From contig JARGNK010000069.1 in assembly GCA_029213145.1 (NCBI GenBank), positions 1 to 36,444 of the forward strand: a stretch of 36,444 nucleotides of DNA, read 5' to 3'. Under the pieces are notes generated by a model. The model had not been told where the DNA came from, did no database searches, and worked only from the letters and a program-made list of their open reading frames with translations. The stretch comes from Rubripirellula sp. (GTDB lineage: Bacteria; Planctomycetota; Planctomycetia; Pirellulales; Pirellulaceae). Below are positions 9,192-16,610 of this stretch, piece after piece. Position 1 is the first letter of the stretch, and each line of letters starts with the position of its first letter. The translations under genes and the position numbers were made by a program.

Positions 9192-9226
9192 ACGCAGTCG
9201 CCCAAGTCGACTGCAGTGCCAGGCTG
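9177..9226 (-). terminator. Strong intrinsic terminator for the 135-aa gene
   Basis: Read on the minus strand: CAGCCTGG (9226-9219), then inner arm GCAGTCG (9214-9208), a 7-base loop, CGACTGC (9200-9194) and CCAGGCTG (9191-9184), followed directly by seven T (9183-9177). The outer 8 and inner 7 bp are perfect and separated by a small internal loop. It lies about 60 bases past the stop of the 135-residue protein. Confidence 0.9.
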
Positions 9227-9254
9227 CTCAAGTTTCATGTTTAATGACTGAGAA

Positions 9255-9275
9255 ATGCTGGTCGCGGGCCAGCAT
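9255..9275 (-). terminator. Secondary hairpin just after the stop codon
   Basis: ATGCTGG and CCAGCAT form a perfect 7-bp stem with a 7-base GC-rich loop, 9 bases beyond the TAA of the 135-residue protein. On the minus strand it is followed by TTTC only, so it is a weak terminator or a 3'-end stabiliser standing in front of the stronger one. Confidence 0.45.
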
Positions 9276-9284
9276 CTAGTTTAG

Positions 9285-9692
9285 TTAGGCCAGCGTTTCT
9301 TCTAATGCGTCTTGCTCCGCTGCGACTCCTTCTTCGCCTACAAGGTCTTCTTCACCTTCTGTCTCTAACTGAATCAGGCCGAGCTCTTCAAGCTGATCGT
9401 CGTTGAGCTGGTAGTAACCGAGGGCTCGGATGACCTCAAGCACCTCACTGCAGGTAGGAAACATTCGTCCGGCATCCCGTTTGTAATCGTCCATCGCTCG
9501 CATGAACTCAATTTCTTGCTCGCTGTAATCACGCTCGCAAGTGGTTGGATCGATATGACGACGACGTTGTTTTTTCGGCCGAGGAGTTGCTGCCTGGCTT
9601 GCTTCGCCTTGCTCCGAACGGCGGTCCTCACGACGTCGGTCCATAGTGATTACGGTCTCGTCAGCGATTTGATCTGAAGTCGAAACAGCCAT
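9285..9692 (-). CDS. Short charged conserved planctomycete-type protein
   Basis: Hypothetical cytosolic protein, 135 residues. The ATG at 9692 has a good ribosome binding site (AAGGA, 8 bases upstream); the longer in-frame extension has none. Layout: an Asp/Arg/Glu-rich N-terminus with basic stretch PRPKKQRRRHIDP (about 43-55), then a compact central module DPTTCERDYSEQEIEFMRA followed by SGR-like DAGRMFPTCSEVLEVIRALGY with two conserved-looking cysteines, then a very acidic tail (EEDLVGEEGVAAEQDALEE). I recall similar short proteins with the FPTCSEVLEVIRxLGY pattern in planctomycete genomes, but no function is known to me. The central module looks helix-turn-helix-like in length and could bind nucleic acid or a partner; that is inference. 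Monocistronic, with a strong terminator. Confidence 0.8.
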   Translation of the reverse strand: MAVSTSDQIADETVITMDRRREDRRSEQGEASQAATPRPKKQRRRHIDPTTCERDYSEQEIEFMRAMDDYKRDAGRMFPTCSEVLEVIRALGYYQLNDDQLEELGLIQLETEGEEDLVGEEGVAAEQDALEETLA

Positions 9693-9729
9693 GTTATTAT
9701 TCCTTGTAAAGAAGGTTAAAAAGCGAGGT

Positions 9730-9751
9730 GCTGCGGGTGCCCCGTCGCAGC
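9730..9751 (-). promoter_or_regulatory. Leader hairpin upstream of the 135-aa gene
   Basis: GCTGCG and CGCAGC form a 6-bp GC stem with a 10-base loop. On the minus strand it is followed by ACCTCGCTTTTTAAC and ends 37 bases before the ATG. It could be an attenuator-like leader structure or the end of an upstream transcript. Structure seen, role inferred. Confidence 0.35.
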
Positions 9752-9962
9752 AAAGCTTTGAGCGGAAGGGTGGCAAAAAAACGTAGCACACCGATTAGGT
9801 AAGAATGGCGATTTCGGGTGCCTTTTCTGCACAGATAACCGCTATCGATCAGGCAAGATAGCTGACCATGGGGGTTGTGACGGTTGTACAGCCGGCAAGG
9901 AGCGTTTCTCGCCTGACTCCAAGTGACATCAGCCGCCACACCAGATTCTTCTAGAACGAGAT

Positions 9963-10598
9963 CTACGCACTAGGCATCCACCTCTTGGCCATGGCAGCCA
10001 CCAAAACGGGCACCCCAATCGCTACCGCCAAAGCCAGCGGGAGCCATTGGTGACGTTCCGCGTAATCTCCTAGCGCCGAGTAAGCCACCGCGATGCCCAG
10101 ATTGCTGAGCACGACCGCAGGCAGAAACTTCCTCCACGACAATTGATGGATTCCCGCCATCAAAACGGCCGCCTCGGCAAACACCGGCATCGCGCGGGTG
10201 AACACCAAAACGGTAGGCCCGTACCGATCGCTAATTTCATGCACGCGATTCAAATCCTCAGCGCCGGTAAACCACAAGGCGAAGGGTTTTCCGTAGCGGC
10301 GAGCCAATCCGAAACCAACGACAGCTCCCAGATTCATCCCAACCCATGTCGCAAATGTGCCCAGCATCCAACCAAGCTGCCAACCACTGAGCGTACTGAT
10401 CACGCTCGACGGCACTGGAAGCAACACATCGGTTGCTAACAAACCGATCACCAAAAAAGAGGTGACCAATGGCGACGGTGGGTTCTGGGTGAAGCCACGC
10501 AGCCAATCTTCCAAGTGACCACCAAAAAACAAAAATGGCACGACCGGAATCAGCAGCACAACGCACATGAGCGGCAAGGTGCGAATGAGTTCACGCAC
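9963..10598 (-). CDS. VTT-domain (DedA/TVP38-like) membrane protein
   Basis: Integral membrane protein of the VTT (SNARE-associated/DedA) superfamily, about 211 residues; relatives help flip or transport polyprenyl or phospholipid carriers. I chose the GTG at 10598 because GAGG lies 6 bases upstream and the product starts with a hydrophobic helix (LPLMCVVLLIPVVPFLFFGG); the longer frame runs into the preceding gene. Family features: MNLGAVVGFGLARRYGKPF (glycine-rich re-entrant loop with RRYG), then FTRAMPVFAEAAVLMAG with the conserved Arg-x-x-Pro element, and a last helix VLVAAMAKRW. It follows the PPOX-fold gene by 65 bases and is probably the last gene of the pgi-trpA group. Exact substrate unknown. 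Confidence 0.82.
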   Translation of the reverse strand: MRELIRTLPLMCVVLLIPVVPFLFFGGHLEDWLRGFTQNPPSPLVTSFLVIGLLATDVLLPVPSSVISTLSGWQLGWMLGTFATWVGMNLGAVVGFGLARRYGKPFALWFTGAEDLNRVHEISDRYGPTVLVFTRAMPVFAEAAVLMAGIHQLSWRKFLPAVVLSNLGIAVAYSALGDYAERHQWLPLALAVAIGVPVLVAAMAKRWMPSA

Positions 10599-10663
10599 GA
10601 TTCGCCTCAGCAGACACTCCGGTGAACTTGCTGTGGGGAATAAACTCGTCCCGCTTCCGTCGC

Positions 10664-11110
10664 TCAGTCGAGTGGAACATCGTGGTACTCCAATGCCCAT
10701 TCACGCATAAATCGAACGTGGCTCGGATCAATTCGGTAAACGACTAATTCAGGATTATCGATCGACCCCAGGTAGTTGCGAAGAAGTGGATTCGAATCCC
10801 AAATCTGCTGCAAGCACTGCCGATCCTCCAGGACATGCGCCACTCCCGTGATCCGAACCTGATCATGCTCGGCATCCAAATAACAGAGTTCGACTTTTGG
10901 ATTAGCCTCTATCTCTGCCGTTTTCCGGTACCTCCGAAGATTCGCGACGTAAACGGTGAACCCATCGGTGCGGACAGGTGAAACGGGGCGTAAACGCGGC
11001 TGATCTCCATCCATCGTCGCCAGATAGGGAAATCGGTCGGATTTCAACACAGCCTCAGCAAGTGACTTCACTTCGCCGGGCTGAATAGGATCGGGCGTTG
11101 GCTTGTTCAT
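10664..11110 (-). CDS. Pyridoxamine 5'-phosphate oxidase-fold (split-barrel) flavoprotein
   Basis: Small PPOX/FMN-binding split-barrel protein, 148 residues from the ATG at 11110. Recognisable elements: FPYLATMDGDQPRLRPVSPV (strands 1-2 of the barrel, with the conserved Arg-Pro-Val), GFTVYVANLRRYRKTAEIEANPKVELCYLD (the K-x-x-x-I/L-x-x-N-P segment that contacts cofactor in this superfamily) and QVRITGVAHVLED. Members bind FMN, F420 or haem, and many single-domain ones have no known substrate. It is not a full PdxH (about 215 residues) and lacks the C-terminal PdxH region. No strong Shine-Dalgarno sequence precedes the ATG. It lies between trpA (96-base gap) and the VTT gene on the same strand. 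Confidence 0.88.
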   Translation of the reverse strand: MNKPTPDPIQPGEVKSLAEAVLKSDRFPYLATMDGDQPRLRPVSPVRTDGFTVYVANLRRYRKTAEIEANPKVELCYLDAEHDQVRITGVAHVLEDRQCLQQIWDSNPLLRNYLGSIDNPELVVYRIDPSHVRFMREWALEYHDVPLD

Positions 11111-11206
11111 GCTGAAATTGTACCAATGTACTTGAGCCACAAGCACAAACGTCTGACCACAATCCAATGCAGCGACCTGACGTGTTCGGATCGATTCAGC
11201 AACGGG

Positions 11207-12028
11207 TTAAGCTGAACCGGTTCCCGCCGCAGCTGTGTCGATCGCTAGGCGTAACTCCCGAACAAAATCCCCCACCGCATTTGCCGCACCGATTTGATCG
11301 GCCGCTTTGGCGACTCGCCGCACGATGGCGGAGCCTACGATCAAGCCATCAGCCACAGGTGCCAACTGAGCGGCTGTTTCCGGTCCACTGATTCCAAATC
11401 CAATGCAAATGGGCAGCTCTGTTTGCTCGCGGAGCCAGCCGACGTTGTCCACCAAATCGGGCGGTAGTTCACTCCGCTCACCAGTGATTCCGGTGACCGA
11501 AACGTAATAAAGAAACCCAGACGAACTTTCAGCAATCTGCACCTGCCGTTCACGGGGCGTCGTCGGTGTGACCAGCTGGATCAAACTGAAATCAGATTGC
11601 TGGCAGATTTCCGCAAACGGCGCTGCCTCCTCGACCAACAGATCCGGGACGATCGCGCCGGCATACCCAGCAGCCTTCGCTCGGTCAACGTAGGCCTGCA
11701 ATCCAATCCGATAGATGATGGCGTAGCTGACCATCGTCACCAGTGGCATCGAAACATCATTCGAAAGCGAGCTCCCGAGATCGAAGACTTGCTGCAGGCG
11801 AAACCCCTGGTCCAATGACCGCTGGTAGGACGCTTGAATCACGGGACCATCTGCAATCGGATCACTGTACGGGACACCGACTTCGCACAGATTCGCGCCC
11901 GCCGCCTCGGCAGCTCGGATCACCTCGGCAGTGGTTTCGATGTTAGGGTCACCGGCTGTAAAAAAAGGCATCAAAGCCTTTTGGTTCTCAGTTCGGAGCC
12001 GGGCAAATAATTGGTCAACAGCAGACAT
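11207..12028 (-). CDS. trpA: Tryptophan synthase alpha chain
   Basis: Alpha subunit of tryptophan synthase (TIM barrel): it cleaves indole-3-glycerol phosphate to indole and glyceraldehyde 3-phosphate and passes indole to the beta subunit. The product is 273 residues, the normal length. The catalytic residues fall at the textbook positions from the ATG at 12028: Glu49 in LCEVGVPYSDPIADGP and Asp60 in the same motif, which settles the start against an in-frame TTG six codons upstream. Loop 6 is VTPTTPRERQVQI and the phosphate-binding region GLIVGSAIV. No trpB or other trp gene is in the window; trpA sits 66 bases after pgi, an unusual place for it, so the pathway genes are probably scattered. 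The C-terminus is Ala/Gly-rich. Confidence 0.97.
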   Translation of the reverse strand: MSAVDQLFARLRTENQKALMPFFTAGDPNIETTAEVIRAAEAAGANLCEVGVPYSDPIADGPVIQASYQRSLDQGFRLQQVFDLGSSLSNDVSMPLVTMVSYAIIYRIGLQAYVDRAKAAGYAGAIVPDLLVEEAAPFAEICQQSDFSLIQLVTPTTPRERQVQIAESSSGFLYYVSVTGITGERSELPPDLVDNVGWLREQTELPICIGFGISGPETAAQLAPVADGLIVGSAIVRRVAKAADQIGAANAVGDFVRELRLAIDTAAAGTGSA

Positions 12029-12094
12029 AAAAATACGCCAAGACAAGGCAGGACAAACAAAGGTCGCAGGGCAGGGCAGTGGACACCAAGTGCG

Positions 12095-13513
12095 TTATCC
12101 GCGACCCAAATTTTTATTCATATTTCGTTTGTATTGTTCAACACCGGGCTGACCGTAAGGATTGACTCCTAACAGCCGCCCCTCAATCACCGTCGCGATC
12201 ATCAGCATTTGGAACAACTGACCAAGGGTATGGGTGTTGATTGAGGGCAGAATGAGATTGGTGGTGGGCCGACCATCTTCATGCAACGCGTCATTGGTCC
12301 CCTGGATCGCCGCACTCATGATTTCTGGCAAGGTTTTATCAGCGATATCGTTAAGCGTGTCCTGATTCCGGTCACTATTACCAACCCCCAAATGATCACT
12401 GCGATAGTTTTCAACAATGATGTTATTGAAAACCTTATCGTTACGTCCCTGCTGATGCTGCTGGTGACGGCTATGAAGGTCACGTGTATTCACCGTTGTC
12501 AACGGAGTGACCCCTAAACCATCTTTACCATTGGATTCAGCGAGCAGTTGGTCATACCACAAGCCAACCGATTCCAAAGCCTTACTCCAAACACTCATCA
12601 CGCGGATCGTTTTTTGCCGATGAACATGCAACAGGTGGTTCACAGCAACGTACTGCAGCACAACATTTTCAGATACCGGTGCGGTTTTGAAGTGCTCGTT
12701 CATCGCCACGGCACCCTCAAGCAACTGCATGCAGTCGAGCCCCAAGAAGGCTGCTGGCATCAACCCAACGGCTGACAGAACGCTGAACCTACCTCCGACA
12801 CCATCGGGAACATTAAAGATTTCACTACATCCCAGTTCCGTGGCCAAATCATGAAGTTTCCCAGACTCACCGGTCACGGGAACAACCAACCGCGATAACC
12901 ATTTTTCCGCATCGGCCCCGAGTGAACATTCCAGGGCGGCTAAAAATTGGCGGAAGGCGACCGCCGTCTCCATCGTCCCGCCGCTCTTGCTAATCACAAC
13001 AATCGCCCAACGATTCTCCGCAGCTGTCTCACCGTAACCACCTGCAGCCAATCGACTCAGCAACGCCGAACTGGCATCGTTATCGACATTATTTCCTTCA
13101 AAATAAACTCGCGGCTTACTCCCCCGACTGCCTCGCGAAAGTTCGTTATGAAAGGGATCACAACAGGCATCCATCATCGCCCGAGCGCCCATGTAAGAGC
13201 CTCCGATGCCAAGCACCGCGACCGCGTCGATCTCATCGTGCATCCCATTGGCAACTTTGAAAATCCTGCCCAGTTCAGATTGTTCACGGTCGCGTTCGTA
13301 GGCAGCGAGTTGCTCCTCCGGCAGCCAAAAGAATCGGGCGTCAAGCGGATCTTTCTCGCTCGGAATTTCCCCGCTGTCGTACTGCTGCCGGTCGATTTCG
13401 ACCATTTCCGATCGGAGTGCCTCGAGTTGCGGCGTCAGTTCGTCCAACTGCTCCTGCGTGATGCCGAACTCAGGATGGATGCTGCCGGAAGCGTCAAAAC
13501 GCAAAAGACTCAT
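12095..13513 (-). CDS. pgi: Glucose-6-phosphate isomerase
   Basis: Cytosolic interconversion of glucose 6-phosphate and fructose 6-phosphate. It is the shorter bacterial form, 472 residues. Key segments: the sugar-phosphate site AVLGIGGSYMGARAMMD near residues 99-115, the SIS signature VVISKSGGTMETAVAF near 164-179, the active-site segment WYDQLLAESNGKDGLGVTP, and the C-terminal signature GVNPYGQPGVEQYKRNM with the catalytic lysine. The ATG at 13513 is chosen: GGAG stands 9 bases upstream, and the in-frame GTG five codons further up lies inside that site. It is divergent from gpmI, 204 bases apart, so the two glycolytic genes probably share a control region, and it is followed co-directionally by trpA. 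Confidence 0.97.
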   Translation of the reverse strand: MSLLRFDASGSIHPEFGITQEQLDELTPQLEALRSEMVEIDRQQYDSGEIPSEKDPLDARFFWLPEEQLAAYERDREQSELGRIFKVANGMHDEIDAVAVLGIGGSYMGARAMMDACCDPFHNELSRGSRGSKPRVYFEGNNVDNDASSALLSRLAAGGYGETAAENRWAIVVISKSGGTMETAVAFRQFLAALECSLGADAEKWLSRLVVPVTGESGKLHDLATELGCSEIFNVPDGVGGRFSVLSAVGLMPAAFLGLDCMQLLEGAVAMNEHFKTAPVSENVVLQYVAVNHLLHVHRQKTIRVMSVWSKALESVGLWYDQLLAESNGKDGLGVTPLTTVNTRDLHSRHQQHQQGRNDKVFNNIIVENYRSDHLGVGNSDRNQDTLNDIADKTLPEIMSAAIQGTNDALHEDGRPTTNLILPSINTHTLGQLFQMLMIATVIEGRLLGVNPYGQPGVEQYKRNMNKNLGRG

Positions 13514-13717
13514 CAGAAAGGGCTCCACTTCAAGAGGCGACCGAGATGCAACGCAGAATCATCAAATAAGTTAGCTGATCGGCCCGGTTTACAGTAGGGA
13601 GCAGCCTGATAGCGGTGAGTGAAGTGGCCCCGGTTTGATGCCACCTTCATTTTCAGGTGCGAGGCAGCTACTTTCGTTGGTAGAAAATACCGCGATCCTT
13701 TGCCCGGGAGACTCCCC
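13514..13717. promoter_or_regulatory. Shared divergent control region of pgi and gpmI
   Basis: The 204 bases between the two start codons must carry promoters for both genes. Shine-Dalgarno sequences are visible at each edge (GGAG for both). I could not identify convincing -35/-10 pairs or an operator palindrome by eye. Confidence 0.5.
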
Positions 13718-15319
13718 GTGACTGACGTTCGACGAAAACCTGTAGTCCTGATTATCCGAGACGGCTGGGGCGAAAACCCTCACCCCGAATGGAACCACGC
13801 TAATGCAATTCACTTGGCCGCCACCCCGGTCGCCGATCAGCTGATGAAGCAGTATCCCAACGTGCTGATTCACACCTCCGGCGAAGATGTCGGGCTACCA
13901 GTCGGCGTGATGGGCAACAGTGAAGTCGGCCACCAAAACATTGGGGCAGGGCGGATCGTCGACCAAGAGGTGATGCGGATCACTCGAGCGATCCGAAACG
14001 GTTCTTTTTTCGAAAACGAAACCCTGCTGGGTGCCATCGAACATGTACGCCAAAGTGGCGGCAAACTGCACCTGCTCGGACTAATGTCCGACGGGCGGGT
14101 CCATAGCGATTTGGAACATGCGTTTGCAGTCGTCGAACTTGTCAAACAAAGCGGATTGGGTGCCGACCAATTCGCGGTCCACGCCATTACCGACGGACGA
14201 GACACATCGCCAACCGGAGGCTTGGACTACGTCGGCCGCTTGCAAGAGAAAATGAGCGAGCATGGTGTGGGGCACATCGCTAGCGTCATCGGCCGTTTCT
14301 ACGCTATGGACCGCGATCTTCGCTGGGAACGAGTCGAATCTGCTTACAAAATGCTGACACAGGGAGTCGAGCAAACATTCGATTCGGCAGCAGACGCTAT
14401 CCAGAATTACTACGATAACCCAACGGAACCGAGTCGGCGTGGCGACGAATTCATCACCGCCACGACCATCAAGCACAATGGTCAAGCTAGCGTAATTTCC
14501 GATGGTGACGCAGTCATCTTTTTGAACTATCGAGGTGACCGGACTCGCGAATTGACGAAGGCCTTCACCTTCCCCGATGATCAATGGAAAGCCATCGATG
14601 GCGGTGGCTTCGAACGGGGCAAAAAGATCGACAACCTGTACTTCGCCACAATGACCGGCTACGAAACGGGACTGCCGGTTCAGGTGATCTTTGAAAAACC
14701 GGCCAAAATGCCAAACATACTGGGCCAGTATGTTAGCGGACTTGGTTTACACCAATTTCGATGTGCCGAAACAGAAAAGTATCCGCACGTCACGTTCTTC
14801 TTTAATGATTATCGTGACGATCCATTCAGCGAAGAAGAACGTGGGATGGCTGCCTCGCCCCGAGACGTTTCGACCTACGACCAGAAACCCGAAATGTCTG
14901 CCGAGGAAGTTACCCAACGAGTCCTAGACGATATCAAGTCGGAGCAGTCACATCTGATCGTCGTCAATTATGCCAACGGCGATATGGTGGGACATACCGG
15001 AGTCGTCGAGGCCGCCACTCAAGCCGTCGAGAAAGTCGATGCCTGTGTCGGCCGAGTCGTCGAGGCCACGTTAGCCAAAGGTGGGTCATTAGTCGTAACC
15101 GCCGACCACGGTAATTGCGAACAAATGATCGATCCCGTGACAGGCGGCCCACACACAGCTCACACCACCTACGACGTGCCGCTGATCGTCGTCGAAGCTG
15201 GCCTGGAGGAAAAACAACTTCGTGAGGGAGGGCGTTTAGCTGATATCGCACCGACCGTGCTAGAACTGATGGGGCTTCCTAAGCCCGAAGAGATGACCGG
15301 TGAATCCCTGTTGAAGTAA
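13718..15319 (+). CDS. gpmI: 2,3-bisphosphoglycerate-independent phosphoglycerate mutase
   Basis: Interconverts 3- and 2-phosphoglycerate using two metal ions (usually Mn) and a phosphoserine intermediate; alkaline phosphatase superfamily. Start is the GTG at 13718: GGAG lies 7 bases upstream, and it places the metal-binding DGWG at residues 15-18, right after the first beta strand (KPVVLIIRDGWG). An upstream in-frame ATG would add 33 unlikely residues. Product 533 residues, in the usual range. The catalytic serine is Ser68 in GVMGNSEVGHQNIGAGR. Distal metal ligands are in NYANGDMVGHTG and VTADHGNCEQM. The substrate-binding segment ITDGRDTSPTGGLDYV is present. The more usual LDGWG reads RDGWG here. 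Divergent from pgi. Confidence 0.97.
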   Translation: MTDVRRKPVVLIIRDGWGENPHPEWNHANAIHLAATPVADQLMKQYPNVLIHTSGEDVGLPVGVMGNSEVGHQNIGAGRIVDQEVMRITRAIRNGSFFENETLLGAIEHVRQSGGKLHLLGLMSDGRVHSDLEHAFAVVELVKQSGLGADQFAVHAITDGRDTSPTGGLDYVGRLQEKMSEHGVGHIASVIGRFYAMDRDLRWERVESAYKMLTQGVEQTFDSAADAIQNYYDNPTEPSRRGDEFITATTIKHNGQASVISDGDAVIFLNYRGDRTRELTKAFTFPDDQWKAIDGGGFERGKKIDNLYFATMTGYETGLPVQVIFEKPAKMPNILGQYVSGLGLHQFRCAETEKYPHVTFFFNDYRDDPFSEEERGMAASPRDVSTYDQKPEMSAEEVTQRVLDDIKSEQSHLIVVNYANGDMVGHTGVVEAATQAVEKVDACVGRVVEATLAKGGSLVVTADHGNCEQMIDPVTGGPHTAHTTYDVPLIVVEAGLEEKQLREGGRLADIAPTVLELMGLPKPEEMTGESLLK

Positions 15320-15593
15320 ATCTTGCTTGGCTAGATTCCATCGCCTCAACTAAAAAGGCGTGTCCTTTGCATCGAATGGCACGCCGCGGTCGATTTCTCG
15401 CTCGAATCAGAGCAGCAACTCGACCGATCGCTCTTGGTTGCGGCTGATCCGCGACGTTCGCTGCTTGAAGAAAAGACTTGCTGCAGATTCCGCAGCCAGA
15501 CGAGCGGATCATACGATCGCCTGATAGAGATCGCCTTCGGGCACCAAGTTCTGTCGACGAATATCCAGCCCTTTTCTGCCCAACTGGGCTGGT
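15320..15593. other. Structured gap between gpmI and the HTTM gene, possible sRNA or 3' UTR
   Basis: 274 bases without a credible gene. It contains a terminator-like hairpin at the gpmI side (15352-15385, minus strand), an imperfect stem GCAGCAAC/GTTGCGGC (about 15413-15449), a perfect GCTGC/GCAGC stem (15480-15496), and the first copy of a 20-bp direct repeat (15579-15598). The density of inverted repeats ending in a minus-strand terminator is compatible with a long 3' UTR of the HTTM gene or a small RNA. Confidence 0.4.
15352..15385 (-). terminator. Intrinsic terminator (minus strand)
   Basis: GGCGTG (15357-15362) pairs with CACGCC (15380-15385), extended by CC/GG next to a one-base bulge. 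On the minus strand the stem is followed by five T (15356-15352). It lies about 210 bases beyond the stop of the HTTM gene and just past the end of the convergent gpmI. Confidence 0.65.
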
Positions 15594-15623
15594 TCACTCC
15601 TTACCCAACTGGGCTGGTTCACT
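15579..15623. repeat. 20-bp direct repeat, 25-bp period, at the HTTM 3' end
   Basis: CCCAACTGGGCTGGTTCACT occurs exactly at 15579-15598 and 15604-15623. The second copy encodes the C-terminal EPAQLG of the HTTM protein. The first copy, read in the shifted frame, supplies the TGA stop at 15594-15596. Confidence 0.95.
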
Positions 15624-16610
15624 TTTCTCAGCCTCCTGGAACGCTCTTTGATCCCAAAAATGTCCGATCCATTCTGGTGAAACGAAGATGCCGTTCGCCG
15701 CGATCATCATGACACCAAAAGTGATCATCCCCAAAAACATCGCGATACCACCATGCAAGATAACGGCTCCAAGCAACATGAATGGACGAGTCTTTCGCGG
15801 CCAGATTAGAGCGCAATAGAACACTTCCCAGAACAGCGTGAAGTGAGTCATGCCGGTGAATATTCTTGGGTAATTTGCCAACCAAGTCATATCAACCGAT
15901 TGGTATTCGTAAATGCCAACCGACAACCACATGGCAGTCCCATCCCACCAACTTTGTCCGCGGGCCTTTGCGAGACCTCCGAACAGATAGATCACACAGA
16001 GATGCAATTGCAGCAAGCGGCTTGCGATGTTCGCCCCGACACTCGGGCTCGCATCAGGTAGCAGCCAGCGTAATAAACCGCTTTCAGAGCGGCGTGCAGC
16101 AAAATACTTTCTTAGCTTCGCATCCACACTCAACCAACTACCACACGGCGCGAGCATCAAATACATCGCCGTGTAGGTAACAATCTGATCGAAGCCGAAC
16201 AGCGCACCGGTCATCCGATGTAAATACATTAGCTGCAGAAACCACGTCAACGGCCCGGTCAGGCGAGTCAGCAATCCAACAGCGAATGATGCCGTCACCA
16301 AAATCGTCATGCCATGATGAAGCTGCAACAACCAAGGGCTGTCGATCATCCACAAATAGCTCCAACCCCAATCGCTAAATCCAAAGCTTCCATCGTGCAA
16401 CTGCTGGGCGGCTTCATTGCTGATCCAAGCCGTTTCACCGAGAAACACTGTTAAGTTTGCGGCCAGCACAACGTGCGAATAAAGCAGCATGATGCCGACA
16501 ACCAACCGCAGAATACAAACGGTGTACGGCAAGCAAGGTTGAAACCAGAATCGATCCCATGCATCGACATAACCGCCGAACCACTGCGTCACCTTGCTGC
16601 CTAACGTCAT
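15594..16610 (-). CDS. HTTM-domain (gamma-carboxylase-like) multi-pass membrane protein
   Basis: Polytopic membrane protein of 338 residues, resembling the HTTM domain shared with vitamin K-dependent gamma-glutamyl carboxylase. Hydrophobic helices include ILRLVVGIMLLYSHVVLAAN (about 29-52), MTILVTASFAVGLLTRLTGP, a helix with YLHRMTGALFGFDQIVTYTA, LLQLHLCVIYLFGGLAKARG, and AVILHGGIAMFLGMITFGVM near the C-terminus. The LHLCVIYLFGGLAKARGQSWWDG segment is the most family-like part (HTTM proteins carry a Q-x-x-x-x-Y-x-x-G/A-x-x-K-x element there). The ATG start overlaps the TGA of the upstream gene (ATGA, 16607-16610), so the two are translationally coupled. Catalytic activity is not established for bacterial members. 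The C-terminal end was altered by a 25-bp tandem duplication. Confidence 0.8.
   Translation of the reverse strand: MTLGSKVTQWFGGYVDAWDRFWFQPCLPYTVCILRLVVGIMLLYSHVVLAANLTVFLGETAWISNEAAQQLHDGSFGFSDWGWSYLWMIDSPWLLQLHHGMTILVTASFAVGLLTRLTGPLTWFLQLMYLHRMTGALFGFDQIVTYTAMYLMLAPCGSWLSVDAKLRKYFAARRSESGLLRWLLPDASPSVGANIASRLLQLHLCVIYLFGGLAKARGQSWWDGTAMWLSVGIYEYQSVDMTWLANYPRIFTGMTHFTLFWEVFYCALIWPRKTRPFMLLGAVILHGGIAMFLGMITFGVMMIAANGIFVSPEWIGHFWDQRAFQEAEKSEPAQLGKE

Noticed and set aside
9697..9939. 80-codon minus-strand open frame upstream of the 135-aa gene
   Set aside because: No ribosome binding site or recognisable domain, and it spans the leader hairpin of the real gene; most likely a chance frame.
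12029..12046. TTG start six codons upstream of trpA
   Set aside because: The ATG at 12028 puts Glu49 and Asp60 at their canonical numbers; no Shine-Dalgarno sequence supports the TTG.
13514..13528. GTG start of pgi five codons upstream
   Set aside because: It lies inside the GGAG ribosome binding site used by the ATG at 13513.
13619..13717. ATG start 33 codons upstream for gpmI
   Set aside because: The GTG at 13718 has GGAG at ideal spacing and the family N-terminus starts there.
15346..15712. Small open frames of 83 and 92 codons on both strands around 15.4-15.7 kb
   Set aside because: They cover the structured gap and run into the HTTM gene in the wrong frame, with low-complexity Ser stretches and no start signals.
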